Positions 31,160 through 40,838 of a stretch of DNA of 56,123 nt are shown here, in pieces. The notes under the pieces are model-generated. The model was not told the DNA's origin. It did no database searches and was given only the letters and a program-made list of their open reading frames with translations. Every line of letters starts with the position of its first letter. The stretch's first letter is position 1. The position numbers were made by a program, and so were the translations under genes. The stretch lies in the NCBI GenBank assembly GCA_031268975.1, contig JAIRWM010000176.1:1-56123 (forward strand), in the 5' to 3' direction. Source of the stretch: Treponema sp. (lineage in GTDB: Bacteria > Spirochaetota > Spirochaetia > Treponematales > Breznakiellaceae).

Positions 31160-32230
31160 ATGAACAAGATAATCCTTAAAGCCGAAGACCTTGACGGTTT
31201 TTTAACAGAAAGCGACAAGGGCAACCTTGCGAAAATGGACACCCTGTACCGGGAAGCCCTGGCGTGTTTTAACATTCTTTCCACGACACGCCTTGATTCG
31301 GAACGCAGCCGGGAAGAAGCCACGCTTATCCGGCTTTATAACGAAATGGGAAGCCTCATGCAGGATATCTGCAGCGGAGAAAAGGGACTGCAGGTATATT
31401 CGTTCCTTACCCCCCAGGAGAGCCACTCCGAGGCGTCCAGGGTTATCGCCAAGCTTCGGGATCACAGAACGGAAAACATTGAATTTGTGTATTACATTCA
31501 ACGCGCTTACGAAATGCTTTTTAAGCTTGCCTACGGGGGGCTTCCGGCGTCAAACAAAAATTACATGTTTATTCGAACTCCGGTAACCGTGCCTGTTGCC
31601 AATTACGCCGTTCACAAAATAAACAACATGGACGAAAAAATCGAAAACACCGTTATGTGCGTCATGCTGAGGGGGGCGCTTCTTCCGTCGATGATCCTTT
31701 CCAAGGAAATTGAGGAATATTCATCCCACGCTTATGCCACGCCGTTCGCCCTTTTCAAGATAAACCGGGACGACACAAAACACGAAAACGACATGGAATA
31801 TATCCTCGATCTTGACAGGTCGTACTTTAATCTGGAATCCCTTGACGGCAAGGATCTGATTTTTGCCGATCCCATGAACGCCACCGGAGGAAGCCTTGTA
31901 ACGGTTATAAAGTATCTTGCGAGCGAAGGCGTTACGCCCAGGTCCGTGCGGTTTTTCAATGTTATCGCCGCGTTAAAGGGCGCCCTTCGGGTTGTACGGG
32001 CGCTGGAAAACTGCATGGTCTATACGCTCTGGATGGATCCCGTGCTGAACGAACTGGCGTATATTATGCCGGGGCTCGGAGACGCCGGAGACAGAATTAA
32101 CGGAATCGACCATGCCGAGCATCCCCGCAATATCATCCAGCTTATCGCCGACTATGGATCGAACATTGCCCAGCTTTACCGGGCCCAGCTCCGGGAGATA
32201 GAAGATACCGTTCTGGGTAAAAGAAAATGA
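31160..32230 (+). CDS. Uracil phosphoribosyltransferase-like protein with N-terminal extension
   Basis: A 356-residue protein whose C-terminal ~220 residues look like a UPRT domain. It has [12 protein letters not shown] (about 170-181), the PRPP loop [19 protein letters not shown] (about 233-251), [17 protein letters not shown] and a [16 protein letters not shown] tail that resembles the uracil-binding [13 protein letters not shown] makes UMP from uracil and PRPP for salvage. The first ~120 residues are helical and have no counterpart in the normal ~210-residue enzyme. It could be a salvage enzyme with a regulatory domain or a divergent homologue. It overlaps the next gene by 4 nt. Confidence 0.75.
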   Translation: MNKIILKAEDLDGFLTESDKGNLAKMDTLYREALACFNILSTTRLDSERSREEATLIRLYNEMGSLMQDICSGEKGLQVYSFLTPQESHSEASRVIAKLRDHRTENIEFVYYIQRAYEMLFKLAYGGLPASNKNYMFIRTPVTVPVANYAVHKINNMDEKIENTVMCVMLRGALLPSMILSKEIEEYSSHAYATPFALFKINRDDTKHENDMEYILDLDRSYFNLESLDGKDLIFADPMNATGGSLVTVIKYLASEGVTPRSVRFFNVIAALKGALRVVRALENCMVYTLWMDPVLNELAYIMPGLGDAGDRINGIDHAEHPRNIIQLIADYGSNIAQLYRAQLREIEDTVLGKRK

Positions 32231-33159
32231 CAAGCCGCGCGTCCGGTGGCCGCCGTTTTTTCAAAGGCCGGATTTTTCTTTTTTTTTCCGGCGTACTTGT
32301 TTTTGTTTTTTCTTCCTGCGTTTCGCTTGCCGTGGCGGAAGATTATTACGCCCTGGGTACGGGGTATTTTGATCTTGGAAAGTACGCGGAAGCGGAAAAA
32401 TGGTTTGAAAAGTCAAAATTCAACGAAAAAACAAAAATGGCATCCATGTATAATTTGGGACGTATTTCGTTTGAGCTTGGCAGTTATGACAAAGCCTTAA
32501 ACTATTTTGAAATTGTGATAAAGGAAGATCCCGAAAACCTTACCGCCCTCAAAGCCGCCGCCTATACCTGCGTAAAAAAAGGCGATGCGGCGGCGGCCCT
32601 TGACTATTACCGGCGCGCGGCGGAACTTGTGCCGGAAAGCGGCGAAGACCGTTACAATTACGCCCTGCTGCTTGACGCCCTGGGAATGTATGCGGAGGCG
32701 GAAACGGCTCTCGGCGCGCCGCGGGACGACGGCAAAACGCTCCTCCTGCTTGCCCGGGTGCGGAAATCGCTTGGAAAGCCGGAAGCCATTGACGCCTACA
32801 GTGCATATTTGGAAAAAACGGACGATCCGGCGGTACGTTTTGAATTCGCCGAAACGCTTGAAGAACAAAAACTGTACGCGCGGGCGCTTGAGCAATATTC
32901 CCGCCTTGCGGAGGCGTCTCCCGATTCCCAGGGAAGTTCCCGGGACGGCGAAAATCCCCCGCCGGAAAAGTCCCTGGTACTGTTCCGCGTCGCCCGCGTA
33001 CTGCTTGCGTCCGATCCGGCTGATGAAAAAGGGCTGGCGGCCCTGGAAGAGGCGGTTAAAAACGGATACGCCGTGAGGGCGGAAATTGACGCCGTGCTTG
33101 AAACGGCCCGCATGCCGGAAGAAAAAAAACAGGAACTGAGAAACCTTTTTAAAACGTAA
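32227..33159 (+). CDS. TPR-repeat lipoprotein
   Basis: A 310-residue lipoprotein candidate. A basic start (RRFFKGR) precedes [16 protein letters not shown], with lipobox FSSC at about 31. At least four TPR-like units follow: [72 protein letters not shown] and [17 protein letters not shown]. Probable envelope scaffold. Its 3' end overlaps the 3' end of the convergent giant outer-membrane gene by 11 bp. Confidence 0.78.
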   Translation: MTSRASGGRRFFKGRIFLFFSGVLVFVFSSCVSLAVAEDYYALGTGYFDLGKYAEAEKWFEKSKFNEKTKMASMYNLGRISFELGSYDKALNYFEIVIKEDPENLTALKAAAYTCVKKGDAAAALDYYRRAAELVPESGEDRYNYALLLDALGMYAEAETALGAPRDDGKTLLLLARVRKSLGKPEAIDAYSAYLEKTDDPAVRFEFAETLEEQKLYARALEQYSRLAEASPDSQGSSRDGENPPPEKSLVLFRVARVLLASDPADEKGLAALEEAVKNGYAVRAEIDAVLETARMPEEKKQELRNLFKT

Positions 33160-36100
33160 CGGTAAGGGAAGTTCCCAGGCTCAGCATAAACGAAAGGGTG
33201 TTGCCGTATTCGTTCCGGTTTACATTTAATTTGGAAAAGGCGCTCAGCGTAAGCCTGCCAAGAATTCGCACCAAAGACTCATGTCCCAGGATAACCGAAT
33301 ATTCCCCGTAATCCCCGGTTTTGTCGATAACCAGTTCCAGAGATTCCCTTCGCAGCCTTTCGTATTCGCTTTGGGCGAGGGAACTGACGCCCGGAAAATT
33401 TTCCGTGTTTCCCAGCCGTCCCATAATTCCGTCGTAAACGCGGGAAAGAAGCGTACGCTCCGCCGGAACGGTCCAAAGAACGGCAAGGCTTTCAACCCAG
33501 CCGGATGACCCGGTGGTAAGCGTATTTGTTATGCCGAGCTCCGCCCCGGCGGATCCGAAAAAATTAAGATTCTGCTCGGCCTGAAGCCTCCACGCGGGAT
33601 CTTCGTTTTTGGGAAAACTGAAAAGGCCGGAGACCGAATGGCGGAATTCGTCGTTCCGGTAAAAATTGAAAAGAGAATAGGTTCCCATGGAACCAAAAAG
33701 GTTTACGCCGGAAAATCCCATCGTAGAACTGACGGTAAAAACGTCAAGTCTTGTATCAAGGCGCTGTTCCAGGGTTCTGTCGATTCGTGAAGAAAAATTT
33801 ACCGGAATAACAAGCGAAAGCGGATCGTAGCGTTCCGGGAAAAGCAGGTTCAGGGAAAGCAGTTCGTTCCACCGCGTGTTTTCGTTTTTCCCGGCGTACC
33901 CTTCAAGGGTTTTGTCCATGGCGCCATTCAATCCCGGATCAAAAATCGCGTAAACAGGAACGGAAAACCACAGCGGAGAAGAAGCGTAAAGACTGCCGCC
34001 GTATTGTTCAATGTCTTCCCCGACAGCGCCGCCTGTATGACGGATACCGCGCCTGAAATTCCGTTCGCTGCTCAGAACGCCTGAGACCGGTCCCAGTATA
34101 AACGGAAAACTCAGAACGCCCCGTGAAGACGACTGCGTTGAGACAAGCGGAATTGAGACGGAACTGTTTCCTTCAAACGAAATGTTTGCCCCAAGCGGAG
34201 TGCGGTTCAGGTTAAAACCGATTCTGCCCCGGGCGTCCCGGTTCTGTACTCCTCCCGCGATAGTGCCTGAGCTTCCAGAATCAATTACCATTTCGGGAAA
34301 GCTCCGGGCCCAGGTTTCCCCGTAGCCGGAGATCCATGATTCCACGCGGTCTGTTTTTTCAACATACACAAGGTCTCCGCCCAGATAAAAGCCCGGATGT
34401 TCATTTTGTACGGCGTCGACGCCCATGGAAAAATCCCAGGTACGACGGAGTCTTTTTATCTCATAATTGATCGTGGAAGAAAGCCGGGAATGAAGCAGTG
34501 TACCCAGATTGACGGAAAGCCGGTGGTCAAAGTTTTTGTCGTACGGAGCGGTATTAAAGCGCTCGTCTATCGAAAGCGGCCCAAAAGAGCGCGCGACGCT
34601 GTGTCCGGCAGACCAGTAGGAAAGATCATTCGAAACGGTGAAAGACAGATTCCCGGTAACCGCGGTATCGAGAATCGTCACTCCCGCCCGGGAACGGCTC
34701 TGCATCCCGGCAAATGTTTCCGATTCGGCCGCAAACGGATCGCCTGAGACCCCTGTTTCAAGGGCCGCGTTCAGGGAAAGGTTGGAAATTACCGGCAGGT
34801 CTCCCGCCGAAACAACCGCTTCGGGATGTATCCATTCAAACGTTGTCCCGGTGTTCGCCCTGTATGAAGGAGCCGGTTCTTCAAGACAGATTTCATCAAT
34901 GGAAAATGTCCCGTCTGCCAGGGGCGATGAAGATTCTACGTACGCGGCGATATACGCTGTGCCTAAAGCGTCCTCTGTCCCCGTACGGAACACTCCCGGC
35001 CTGTAGTCGAGGAGTGCCCCCGCGGCGGGAACGCCGTCTATCAGCACCTCTTTTTCGCCACCGCCGTAGTGAAGTTCCACTTTTACCCATTCTCCAGGCG
35101 ACGAAAGCGCGGTGTAGGGAATGACCGCTTCCAGGGCGGTTTCGCCGGCGTTTCCCAGCGACGACGGTCCCCGGGCTACGATAAATTTAAAGCTGTCGAA
35201 GGGTGTGGGTATCGCCGGACTTTCCGGTATCCCCTGAGGCGTTTTAAGAAAAAAACTTACGACCCTGTATTGCGAAAGGGAAAGGGCGTTGACCCGCCCG
35301 TCGGCTCCGGCGGCGTCTAAACCTGGCGCGACTTTCCAGCCCACTTTCAGCACATGATTTGCCCCGGTCCGGTGGAGGCGGCTGACGGCGCTGTTATTGA
35401 GGGCCGGATCGCGCACTTCCGCCAGCGAAACATCGGGATCAACGGCGCCGGTTATCGAACCGGAGTCAACGGTGACCGCCCGCCACGAAGCGCCCATGAT
35501 ATAGGGCTTTGCCGCAAGAAGGCGGCCTGAAAGCGGCGCCGGATCGTTGTTGACGATGACAACGCGCATGTGCGTCGCGTTTCTCAGTTTACGGCGATCG
35601 GCGTCGGTAAAGGTGATAAAAACACTGGAATCGTTTACCCAGCCGGAAGGAAGCGCCGGCGGCGGCGAAATATTTTTTTCAACAATCAGGTTTACGTTTT
35701 CAACGGCCCCCGTTTCGGGATCGGCAAGAACGCCGAACTGCGCGGCGACGGTAATATTCGGAGTGGAAGTAGAAAAGTTATAATACCGCAGGGGAATGAC
35801 GACCGCTTTCGCGCGTTCAAGAAGGGCGCCGTCTTCTCCAAGGGGAACTTCAAAGCCCGTCCAGTTTTTTCCGGGCGGAGTGTCCGCATCCAGGTCAAAC
35901 TCCGCGGCGAAAATTTCCCCCGGTTCGTCCAGTGCCGGATACGGGCCCTGTCTGCCCGATACGACCGGCGCGGACCAGTCGATGTTCATAAGCTTTGAAA
36001 CGCCGAAAATATCGGCGTTACGGTAATTCCGGTAAATTAAATCCGCGCGTTTTGAGATAGCCAGGGCGGATGAAAAAATAGGCGTGGGTGGAACGGACGA

Positions 36101-38005
36101 GGCCGGTTCGGAAATAAACGCCCGCGATGTGGAAAGGCCCATCACTATTTCGGAGTTTCCCTCCATGCCGGCCGCGCGGTACAGTCCCGTGGTATCCGGC
36201 TGTTCAAAGCCAAGCCCCAGGGAAACGCCCGCCTTGAGCCGGTCGTAATCCCACGACGCTTTGCCGCCAAAGCCGACCGTACCGGGACTGGCGGCCCCTT
36301 CTTCCGTATAGGTTTCCCCGCTGACATTCCAGCGCAGCCCCAGCGCGGCTTCCCAGCTAAAGGGCTTTTCTTCCGGCCTGTAGACAAGGCCAACCCCGGC
36401 GGCAAAACTTCCCAGACGGCGTTCCTCGCTTCGTTTGAGGTAGCTGACCCGTATCACTTCGTTGAATCCGACCGGGCTTGAAAGCCGTACCGTGCCGCTT
36501 CCCGAATCGTAGCGTATCTGCGGATCCTGTATGCCGCCCCGGTATACCTGTACCGATCCGGGAACGACGTCTGTCCCGATGTTATATTCGCCCGCCGCGC
36601 CATAGTTGGTAAAACGGACGCTTATGTCTTCCGTAAAAGCCTGCTTGCCGGGCAGGTAGATTTCGGGATAGTCCCCGGCAAGCGGCCACATGCTTTCCTG
36701 TGTATTGTACGCGGCGGCGGGGACAAGCTCGAAAATTCCCCGCTGCGAGGCGTCTCCGCTCAAAGTGTACAGGGGAATGTCCATCAACAGAATGCTTTCC
36801 GCCGGGATCATTTCAAAGCCGGAGATGCGTTCTCCCGTTGAGACCTGAACCAGGGCCGCGTCTTCGGCGGCGGCAGACGGGGAACGGTAACGGCTCTGCC
36901 TTTCAAACGGGGAAAATGTTCCCGGCTCGTAGATCACCAGGGCATCGACGCCGTTAATGGAAATGGTTCCGGGCCGCCCGGTCTGGGGGTCGCTGTCCCC
37001 GGGGTTGTTGTCACCGGGCTGGGGATAGTCTTCAAGCCTGACGGCGTTTCTGGTATTGTCAAAATGGTATTGCGTGTCTCCAAGAAAATTGGTGCCGGGT
37101 GTGTAACCGGGAAAGCCGGTGGAGTAATCGCCCATCGCCGTCTGCCAGGGAACGCCGGTTCCATAGCTGACTGCGACCATGCCTGTGGGTTCCCTGGCAA
37201 GTTCCACGACGCCTCTGGTTCCGCCGGCGGCGTATTCGCTGGGGTTGGCAAGCCGCCACCGCCGGCCGCCGCCGGAAAGCGGGCCGTTACTGTCTTCAAG
37301 GTACACAACGGGAACGGAAATGTTTTGTTCGGGCAGCGTAAACGAAAGGCCCCGCATGGGCTTGTCCGGGGAAAGGTTTGAAAAGCTCCGTTCGCGGTTT
37401 CCCACAAAAGTGCGCTCTTCGCGGGCGGCGGCGTCGTAGCGGGCGAGGGTGTGAAACGTAAGATCACCCGAGCCAAAACGGCCGTACGCGCCGAACGAAG
37501 ACTGCGACTCTCCTCCCAGATCAAGGTACGGAAAAACGGGAAAATCAAGGCCGGTATTGCCAACCCCGGCGTACTGTATCGTTTCGCCGGGAAATCCCTG
37601 GTATCCGGCGCGGTAGGTGTTAAGGTTGTAGTCGTCAAGAAAGCTCGCTTCGAGAAACCATTTTTCCCGAATCCACAGGGAAAGGGTAATGTCCGCTTCC
37701 TGGGTAAAAAGCAGGGGAGAATCGCCGGAATCGGGTGCGATGCCCAGCGGCCCCGAAGAAATGCCCCAGTTCGCACTTAACGCGCCTTTCCAAAAACCGT
37801 CTATGATAAGCGACACTTCGGAATCATAAATGTTCATCCGCACAAGTTCCAAATCCGCTTCGTCGGTAACTTCCCGCCGCCGTTTTTCAATGTTTTGGGG
37901 AGTTTCCTGGGCCGCCGAAAGAAAAGGCAGAAAAACGAAGGCGGCAAGGGGAAGAAATTTACAGTTTCTTACGGTACGATGCCGCTTACTTCGCAAAAAC
38001 GCCAT
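33149..38005 (-). CDS. Giant outer-membrane beta-barrel-type protein
   Basis: A 1618-residue exported protein with signal peptide (CKFLPLAAFVFLPFLSAAQ). It is rich in alternating hydrophobic/polar strands with aromatic girdles (FTQEADITLSLWIREKWFLEASFLDDYNLN; FNVIRVSYLKRSEERRLG-like junctions) and ends with [17 protein letters not shown] terminal Phe with alternating residues is typical of outer-membrane barrels. A central region (about 690-1080) looks like lectin/jelly-roll beta-sandwich modules. Motifs such as VQVYRGGIQDPQIRYDSGSGTVRLS recall repeated strands in very large surface proteins such as SprA, but I cannot confirm homology. Start ATG 38005 has no Shine-Dalgarno. Confidence 0.75.
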   Translation of the reverse strand: MAFLRSKRHRTVRNCKFLPLAAFVFLPFLSAAQETPQNIEKRRREVTDEADLELVRMNIYDSEVSLIIDGFWKGALSANWGISSGPLGIAPDSGDSPLLFTQEADITLSLWIREKWFLEASFLDDYNLNTYRAGYQGFPGETIQYAGVGNTGLDFPVFPYLDLGGESQSSFGAYGRFGSGDLTFHTLARYDAAAREERTFVGNRERSFSNLSPDKPMRGLSFTLPEQNISVPVVYLEDSNGPLSGGGRRWRLANPSEYAAGGTRGVVELAREPTGMVAVSYGTGVPWQTAMGDYSTGFPGYTPGTNFLGDTQYHFDNTRNAVRLEDYPQPGDNNPGDSDPQTGRPGTISINGVDALVIYEPGTFSPFERQSRYRSPSAAAEDAALVQVSTGERISGFEMIPAESILLMDIPLYTLSGDASQRGIFELVPAAAYNTQESMWPLAGDYPEIYLPGKQAFTEDISVRFTNYGAAGEYNIGTDVVPGSVQVYRGGIQDPQIRYDSGSGTVRLSSPVGFNEVIRVSYLKRSEERRLGSFAAGVGLVYRPEEKPFSWEAALGLRWNVSGETYTEEGAASPGTVGFGGKASWDYDRLKAGVSLGLGFEQPDTTGLYRAAGMEGNSEIVMGLSTSRAFISEPASSVPPTPIFSSALAISKRADLIYRNYRNADIFGVSKLMNIDWSAPVVSGRQGPYPALDEPGEIFAAEFDLDADTPPGKNWTGFEVPLGEDGALLERAKAVVIPLRYYNFSTSTPNITVAAQFGVLADPETGAVENVNLIVEKNISPPPALPSGWVNDSSVFITFTDADRRKLRNATHMRVVIVNNDPAPLSGRLLAAKPYIMGASWRAVTVDSGSITGAVDPDVSLAEVRDPALNNSAVSRLHRTGANHVLKVGWKVAPGLDAAGADGRVNALSLSQYRVVSFFLKTPQGIPESPAIPTPFDSFKFIVARGPSSLGNAGETALEAVIPYTALSSPGEWVKVELHYGGGEKEVLIDGVPAAGALLDYRPGVFRTGTEDALGTAYIAAYVESSSPLADGTFSIDEICLEEPAPSYRANTGTTFEWIHPEAVVSAGDLPVISNLSLNAALETGVSGDPFAAESETFAGMQSRSRAGVTILDTAVTGNLSFTVSNDLSYWSAGHSVARSFGPLSIDERFNTAPYDKNFDHRLSVNLGTLLHSRLSSTINYEIKRLRRTWDFSMGVDAVQNEHPGFYLGGDLVYVEKTDRVESWISGYGETWARSFPEMVIDSGSSGTIAGGVQNRDARGRIGFNLNRTPLGANISFEGNSSVSIPLVSTQSSSRGVLSFPFILGPVSGVLSSERNFRRGIRHTGGAVGEDIEQYGGSLYASSPLWFSVPVYAIFDPGLNGAMDKTLEGYAGKNENTRWNELLSLNLLFPERYDPLSLVIPVNFSSRIDRTLEQRLDTRLDVFTVSSTMGFSGVNLFGSMGTYSLFNFYRNDEFRHSVSGLFSFPKNEDPAWRLQAEQNLNFFGSAGAELGITNTLTTGSSGWVESLAVLWTVPAERTLLSRVYDGIMGRLGNTENFPGVSSLAQSEYERLRRESLELVIDKTGDYGEYSVILGHESLVRILGRLTLSAFSKLNVNRNEYGNTLSFMLSLGTSLTVTF

Positions 38006-38009
38006 TTCT

Positions 38010-38024
38010 GATATATAGTATATC
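38010..38024. promoter_or_regulatory. Palindromic shared -10 region between divergent genes
   Basis: gatata-tag-tatatc is a palindrome centred in the 25-bp gap between the start codons of the giant outer-membrane gene (minus) and the DUF503 gene (plus). It can supply a -10 on both strands: TATAGT at 38014-38019 on plus, TATACT or TACTAT on minus. On the minus strand TTGATA (38043-38038) lies 17 bp from TACTAT, inside the DUF503 coding sequence. Leaders would be about five bases, and neither gene has a Shine-Dalgarno. Confidence 0.45.
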
Positions 38025-38030
38025 GGGATT

Positions 38031-38318
38031 ATGATAGTATCAATGATTCAAATGATCTTTGAAATGCCCGATATCGGCAGTATCAAGGACAAGCGGCGTA
38101 TTGTTAAATCAATAAAAGACAAGCTGGAACGCCGTTTCCATTTAAGCGCGGCCGAGGTGGATCTTCAGGATTCTCTCCGCTTTTCCCAAATCGGGGGCGC
38201 CCTGGTCTCCAATTCGAAGGTATTTGGGGAAACGGTCTTGAACAAGGCGTTCAAAATGATTGAGAATGAGACGCCGGTACGAATACAGGATGTTAAAATC
38301 CATTCCGAGGAGTTTTAA
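38031..38318 (+). CDS. DUF503 family protein (YlxP-like)
   Basis: A 95-residue ferredoxin-fold-like protein with the family pattern MIVSMIQMIFEMPDIGSIKDKRRIVKSIKDKLERRFHLSAAEV and a following SQIGGALVSN. Members are often linked to ribosome assembly genes (YlxP near rbfA/infB in Bacillus), but the molecular role is unsettled. Start ATG 38031 has no Shine-Dalgarno and may be nearly leaderless. The next gene starts one base after its stop. Confidence 0.85.
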   Translation: MIVSMIQMIFEMPDIGSIKDKRRIVKSIKDKLERRFHLSAAEVDLQDSLRFSQIGGALVSNSKVFGETVLNKAFKMIENETPVRIQDVKIHSEEF

Positions 38319-38319
38319 A

Positions 38320-38949
38320 GTGGGGAAGTCCCTTTTTGCGTTGTGTGCGTGTATTTTGCTGCTTTCTTCCTGCGTGGGCGCGGGTTCCGGCATAACCGTC
38401 CGGAGCGACGGATCGGGAACTCTGGCGCTTGAGTACCGTCTTGCCAAAGACCTTGAATCGCTGGGAAAACTTGACGGGAACGAGCGCTGGCTTCCTGTTC
38501 CGGCCGGCAGGGCGGACCTTGAACGTACGGTAAACCGGGTTCCCGGCCTGGCTCTTGTATCTTTTTCCTCAAAGGAAGACGGGAAAGACATTGTATATTC
38601 CGCCAGGCTGAACTTTAATTCTCCCCGGGCGCTGACAGCTTTTCTTGACGCTTCTCTCGAAGACGTTGAGCTTGACATGGAAAGAAAGCGCTTTGTTTTT
38701 ACTTTTTTGGGCGCGGAAAACCCGGACGGCGGTTTTCGGGATACGGTTGCTTCTTCCTTTTCCGGCTATGAATTTTTCCTTACCCTCTCCATGCCCGCTC
38801 CGGTCTCGGTGCGCTGGCTTGACGAAACCGGAGCGGAAATACAAACGCCGCAAACCTGCCTTTTGAAAGGATCGACGGTTACGTTTACCTCTCCCATGGC
38901 AGATATTGTTTTGCTTGACAGGACTCAAGTCATGGAAATAAGCTGGTAA
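38320..38949 (+). CDS. Lipoprotein of unknown function
   Basis: GTG 38320 gives a compact lipoprotein signal (GKSLFALCACILLLSSC, lipobox LSSC) and has GAGGAG 7 nt upstream, so it is preferred over in-frame ATGs at 38260 and 38290 that overlap DUF503. The mature ~190 residues are beta-rich (ITVRSDGSGTLALEYRLAKDLESLG ... TVTFTSPMADIVLL) without a known motif. It is likely anchored in the envelope and co-transcribed with the next two genes. Confidence 0.72.
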   Translation: MGKSLFALCACILLLSSCVGAGSGITVRSDGSGTLALEYRLAKDLESLGKLDGNERWLPVPAGRADLERTVNRVPGLALVSFSSKEDGKDIVYSARLNFNSPRALTAFLDASLEDVELDMERKRFVFTFLGAENPDGGFRDTVASSFSGYEFFLTLSMPAPVSVRWLDETGAEIQTPQTCLLKGSTVTFTSPMADIVLLDRTQVMEISW

Positions 38950-38957
38950 AAGGATCA

Positions 38958-40127
38958 ATGCCTCCAGAACGGAAAAAAGGAATTTTCGAACTTCCGCTGA
39001 AATTTATCTTCACTGAAGAAGGCTCTTCCATGCTCATCCGCCAAAAGGCGAAATTTACCCGTATAAAAATGGGGGACAATACCGAAGAATACGGCATTCT
39101 CCTTGACAAGGTAACTCCCGCTTCGGTCCAGCGGATGCTTATGGCCGGGTATATTTCCAAAATAGAAGTATCGGGAATAGAAACCGCGGCGAACAGGGCG
39201 GGAGTTATCGATCTTTCCAAACTTATTATTTTCAGCCTGCTTTACGGCCAGTATCACCACGCGTCTCTTGCCGGTATTCTTTCCGCCGAACCGGTAAAAC
39301 GGTGGAACCACACGAATCCTTTTTCCGTCATCGATGAAAAAACACACTTCAAGGAAGGGTCTGTCAGGCAGTATTTAAAAGAGCATGAAACGGAGTTATC
39401 CGAAATAACAAAAGAGCTGCTTGCCCCCCTTAACGACAATATTTCCAGGGACGAAACGTTCCTGGACGATGAAAAACAGATGCAGACAATGATGGCGGAA
39501 AAGCTTCTTTCATTCGCCGATCCCCTGATATGGTTTGTGCTGATTAAATTCAAATCCGGCCCGGATTACTTTTCCCTGCTCCGGGACGTGCGGCTTTGCC
39601 TGGCCGGTTATTTGAAAAAAACAAGGATTGCCGAGTATACGGCGCTGCTTACCATCGAATTGGCGCAGAATATCGAGAATGTCAATATTTTGAAAGAGGC
39701 GCGGGTACTTTACAAAAACAAATATGTCAAGCTGTTCAAAATACTGCGGGAGTCCCGGTTCAGGGTTCCGGTAATAAATCAGCTGCGGCAAAAAAACAAT
39801 CTTATTACCATTTCCTGGAAAATAGGGGGTACAAGCACTTCAATCGGTACGCGCGGAAAACTACAGGTGGTGCTTTACGACAAGGAAATAAATTACCGGG
39901 AAATGCGCGGCAGCTTTGAAGCCACCCATGCGGCCGACATTACAAAAAACAGTTTGACGGAATACTACAACAGGCTGCTTGAAAACGGGAACGATCTTGA
40001 ACTGGGAATGTACTATCTTTCGTATCTTGGGGAAGCCTGCGAAAAAGTCGGGATTAAGTTTGAATCCATGGTAAATCAAATTCCCCTTTCTGACGTAACC
40101 ATGATAACCCTTACATTCGGGATTTAA
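38958..40127 (+). CDS. Unidentified cytoplasmic protein, possibly treponeme-specific
   Basis: A 389-residue protein without signal or membrane segment. It is mixed alpha/beta with a central helical region (TKELLAPLNDNISRDETFLDDEKQMQTMMAEKLLSFADPLIWFVLIKFKSGPDYFSLLRDVR). No catalytic motif was recognised. It starts 8 bp after the lipoprotein stop and ends one base before the next lipoprotein gene, so the three form one unit. Confidence 0.7.
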   Translation: MPPERKKGIFELPLKFIFTEEGSSMLIRQKAKFTRIKMGDNTEEYGILLDKVTPASVQRMLMAGYISKIEVSGIETAANRAGVIDLSKLIIFSLLYGQYHHASLAGILSAEPVKRWNHTNPFSVIDEKTHFKEGSVRQYLKEHETELSEITKELLAPLNDNISRDETFLDDEKQMQTMMAEKLLSFADPLIWFVLIKFKSGPDYFSLLRDVRLCLAGYLKKTRIAEYTALLTIELAQNIENVNILKEARVLYKNKYVKLFKILRESRFRVPVINQLRQKNNLITISWKIGGTSTSIGTRGKLQVVLYDKEINYREMRGSFEATHAADITKNSLTEYYNRLLENGNDLELGMYYLSYLGEACEKVGIKFESMVNQIPLSDVTMITLTFGI

Positions 40128-40128
40128 A

Positions 40129-40821
40129 ATGTTTTTGACGCAGCCTTTTAGTCAGCGTAAAAAGTACCGGGGAACGGCACGGGACCTTGTTTTTTGCCTT
40201 TTCCCCGTCATTTTTTTCTGCGTGTCCTGTTCCCGGGCAAAGCCTGAGATTCTGCGGGGAAACCTTGAACTTGTGTATTACGAAAACGGAGGAACCCCGG
40301 TTGAAAAGTTTTCATTTTTTGTTCTTCCGTCCGACGGTGATGGAATTGAAGACCTGGAAGAGCTGCGGCTTTACCATGACTGGGAAGGCCTTTCCTGGAC
40401 TCTTTCAAGCGGCGATTGGATAGAGCAGACGGTAAACGGACAGATCTGGATAGGGAGCAGGGCAGTCGCGATGGAAGACGGGAGCGGCCTTCCCAGAGGC
40501 CAGTACCGGGCGGAGCTTGTGGACAAGGGAGGGGAAAAAGCGGAAAAATCCCTCACGTTTGACGCTTCCGTAACAAGGCCGTTTCCGCGGTTTTCCATAG
40601 CGGGGAACCGCTACCGCATAGAGTCCGCCTATCCCCGGCACAGCCTTATCGCTTACGACAACGAAGGCGCGTACCTTATTTCCGTCGAGCCGCCGTTTTT
40701 GGAAGGCGACGTAAGCGGTCTTGGGCTTCCCTCCCGGGCCCGGTCCCTGGCATTGTGGGCGCGGGATCCCGAACATTCACTTTCGGCCTTTACCGACGTG
40801 GTTCCCATCGGTGATTATTGA
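40129..40821 (+). CDS. Lipoprotein of unknown function
   Basis: A 230-residue protein with a long basic N-region and hydrophobic core (LVFCLFPVIFFCVSC, lipobox CVSC near residue 34). The mature part is beta-rich with many aromatic and charged residues (GNLELVYYENGGTPVEKFSFFVLPSDGDGIEDLEELRLYHDWEGLSWTLS). No family recognised. It ends 17 bp before trmB. Confidence 0.7.
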   Translation: MFLTQPFSQRKKYRGTARDLVFCLFPVIFFCVSCSRAKPEILRGNLELVYYENGGTPVEKFSFFVLPSDGDGIEDLEELRLYHDWEGLSWTLSSGDWIEQTVNGQIWIGSRAVAMEDGSGLPRGQYRAELVDKGGEKAEKSLTFDASVTRPFPRFSIAGNRYRIESAYPRHSLIAYDNEGAYLISVEPPFLEGDVSGLGLPSRARSLALWARDPEHSLSAFTDVVPIGDY

Positions 40822-40838
40822 CCTGAAATTTTATTTAG

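Noticed and set aside
33149-38005. Firm assignment as SprA homologue
   Set aside because: Only general beta-barrel and strand-repeat resemblance is visible; no diagnostic SprA motif could be confirmed by eye.
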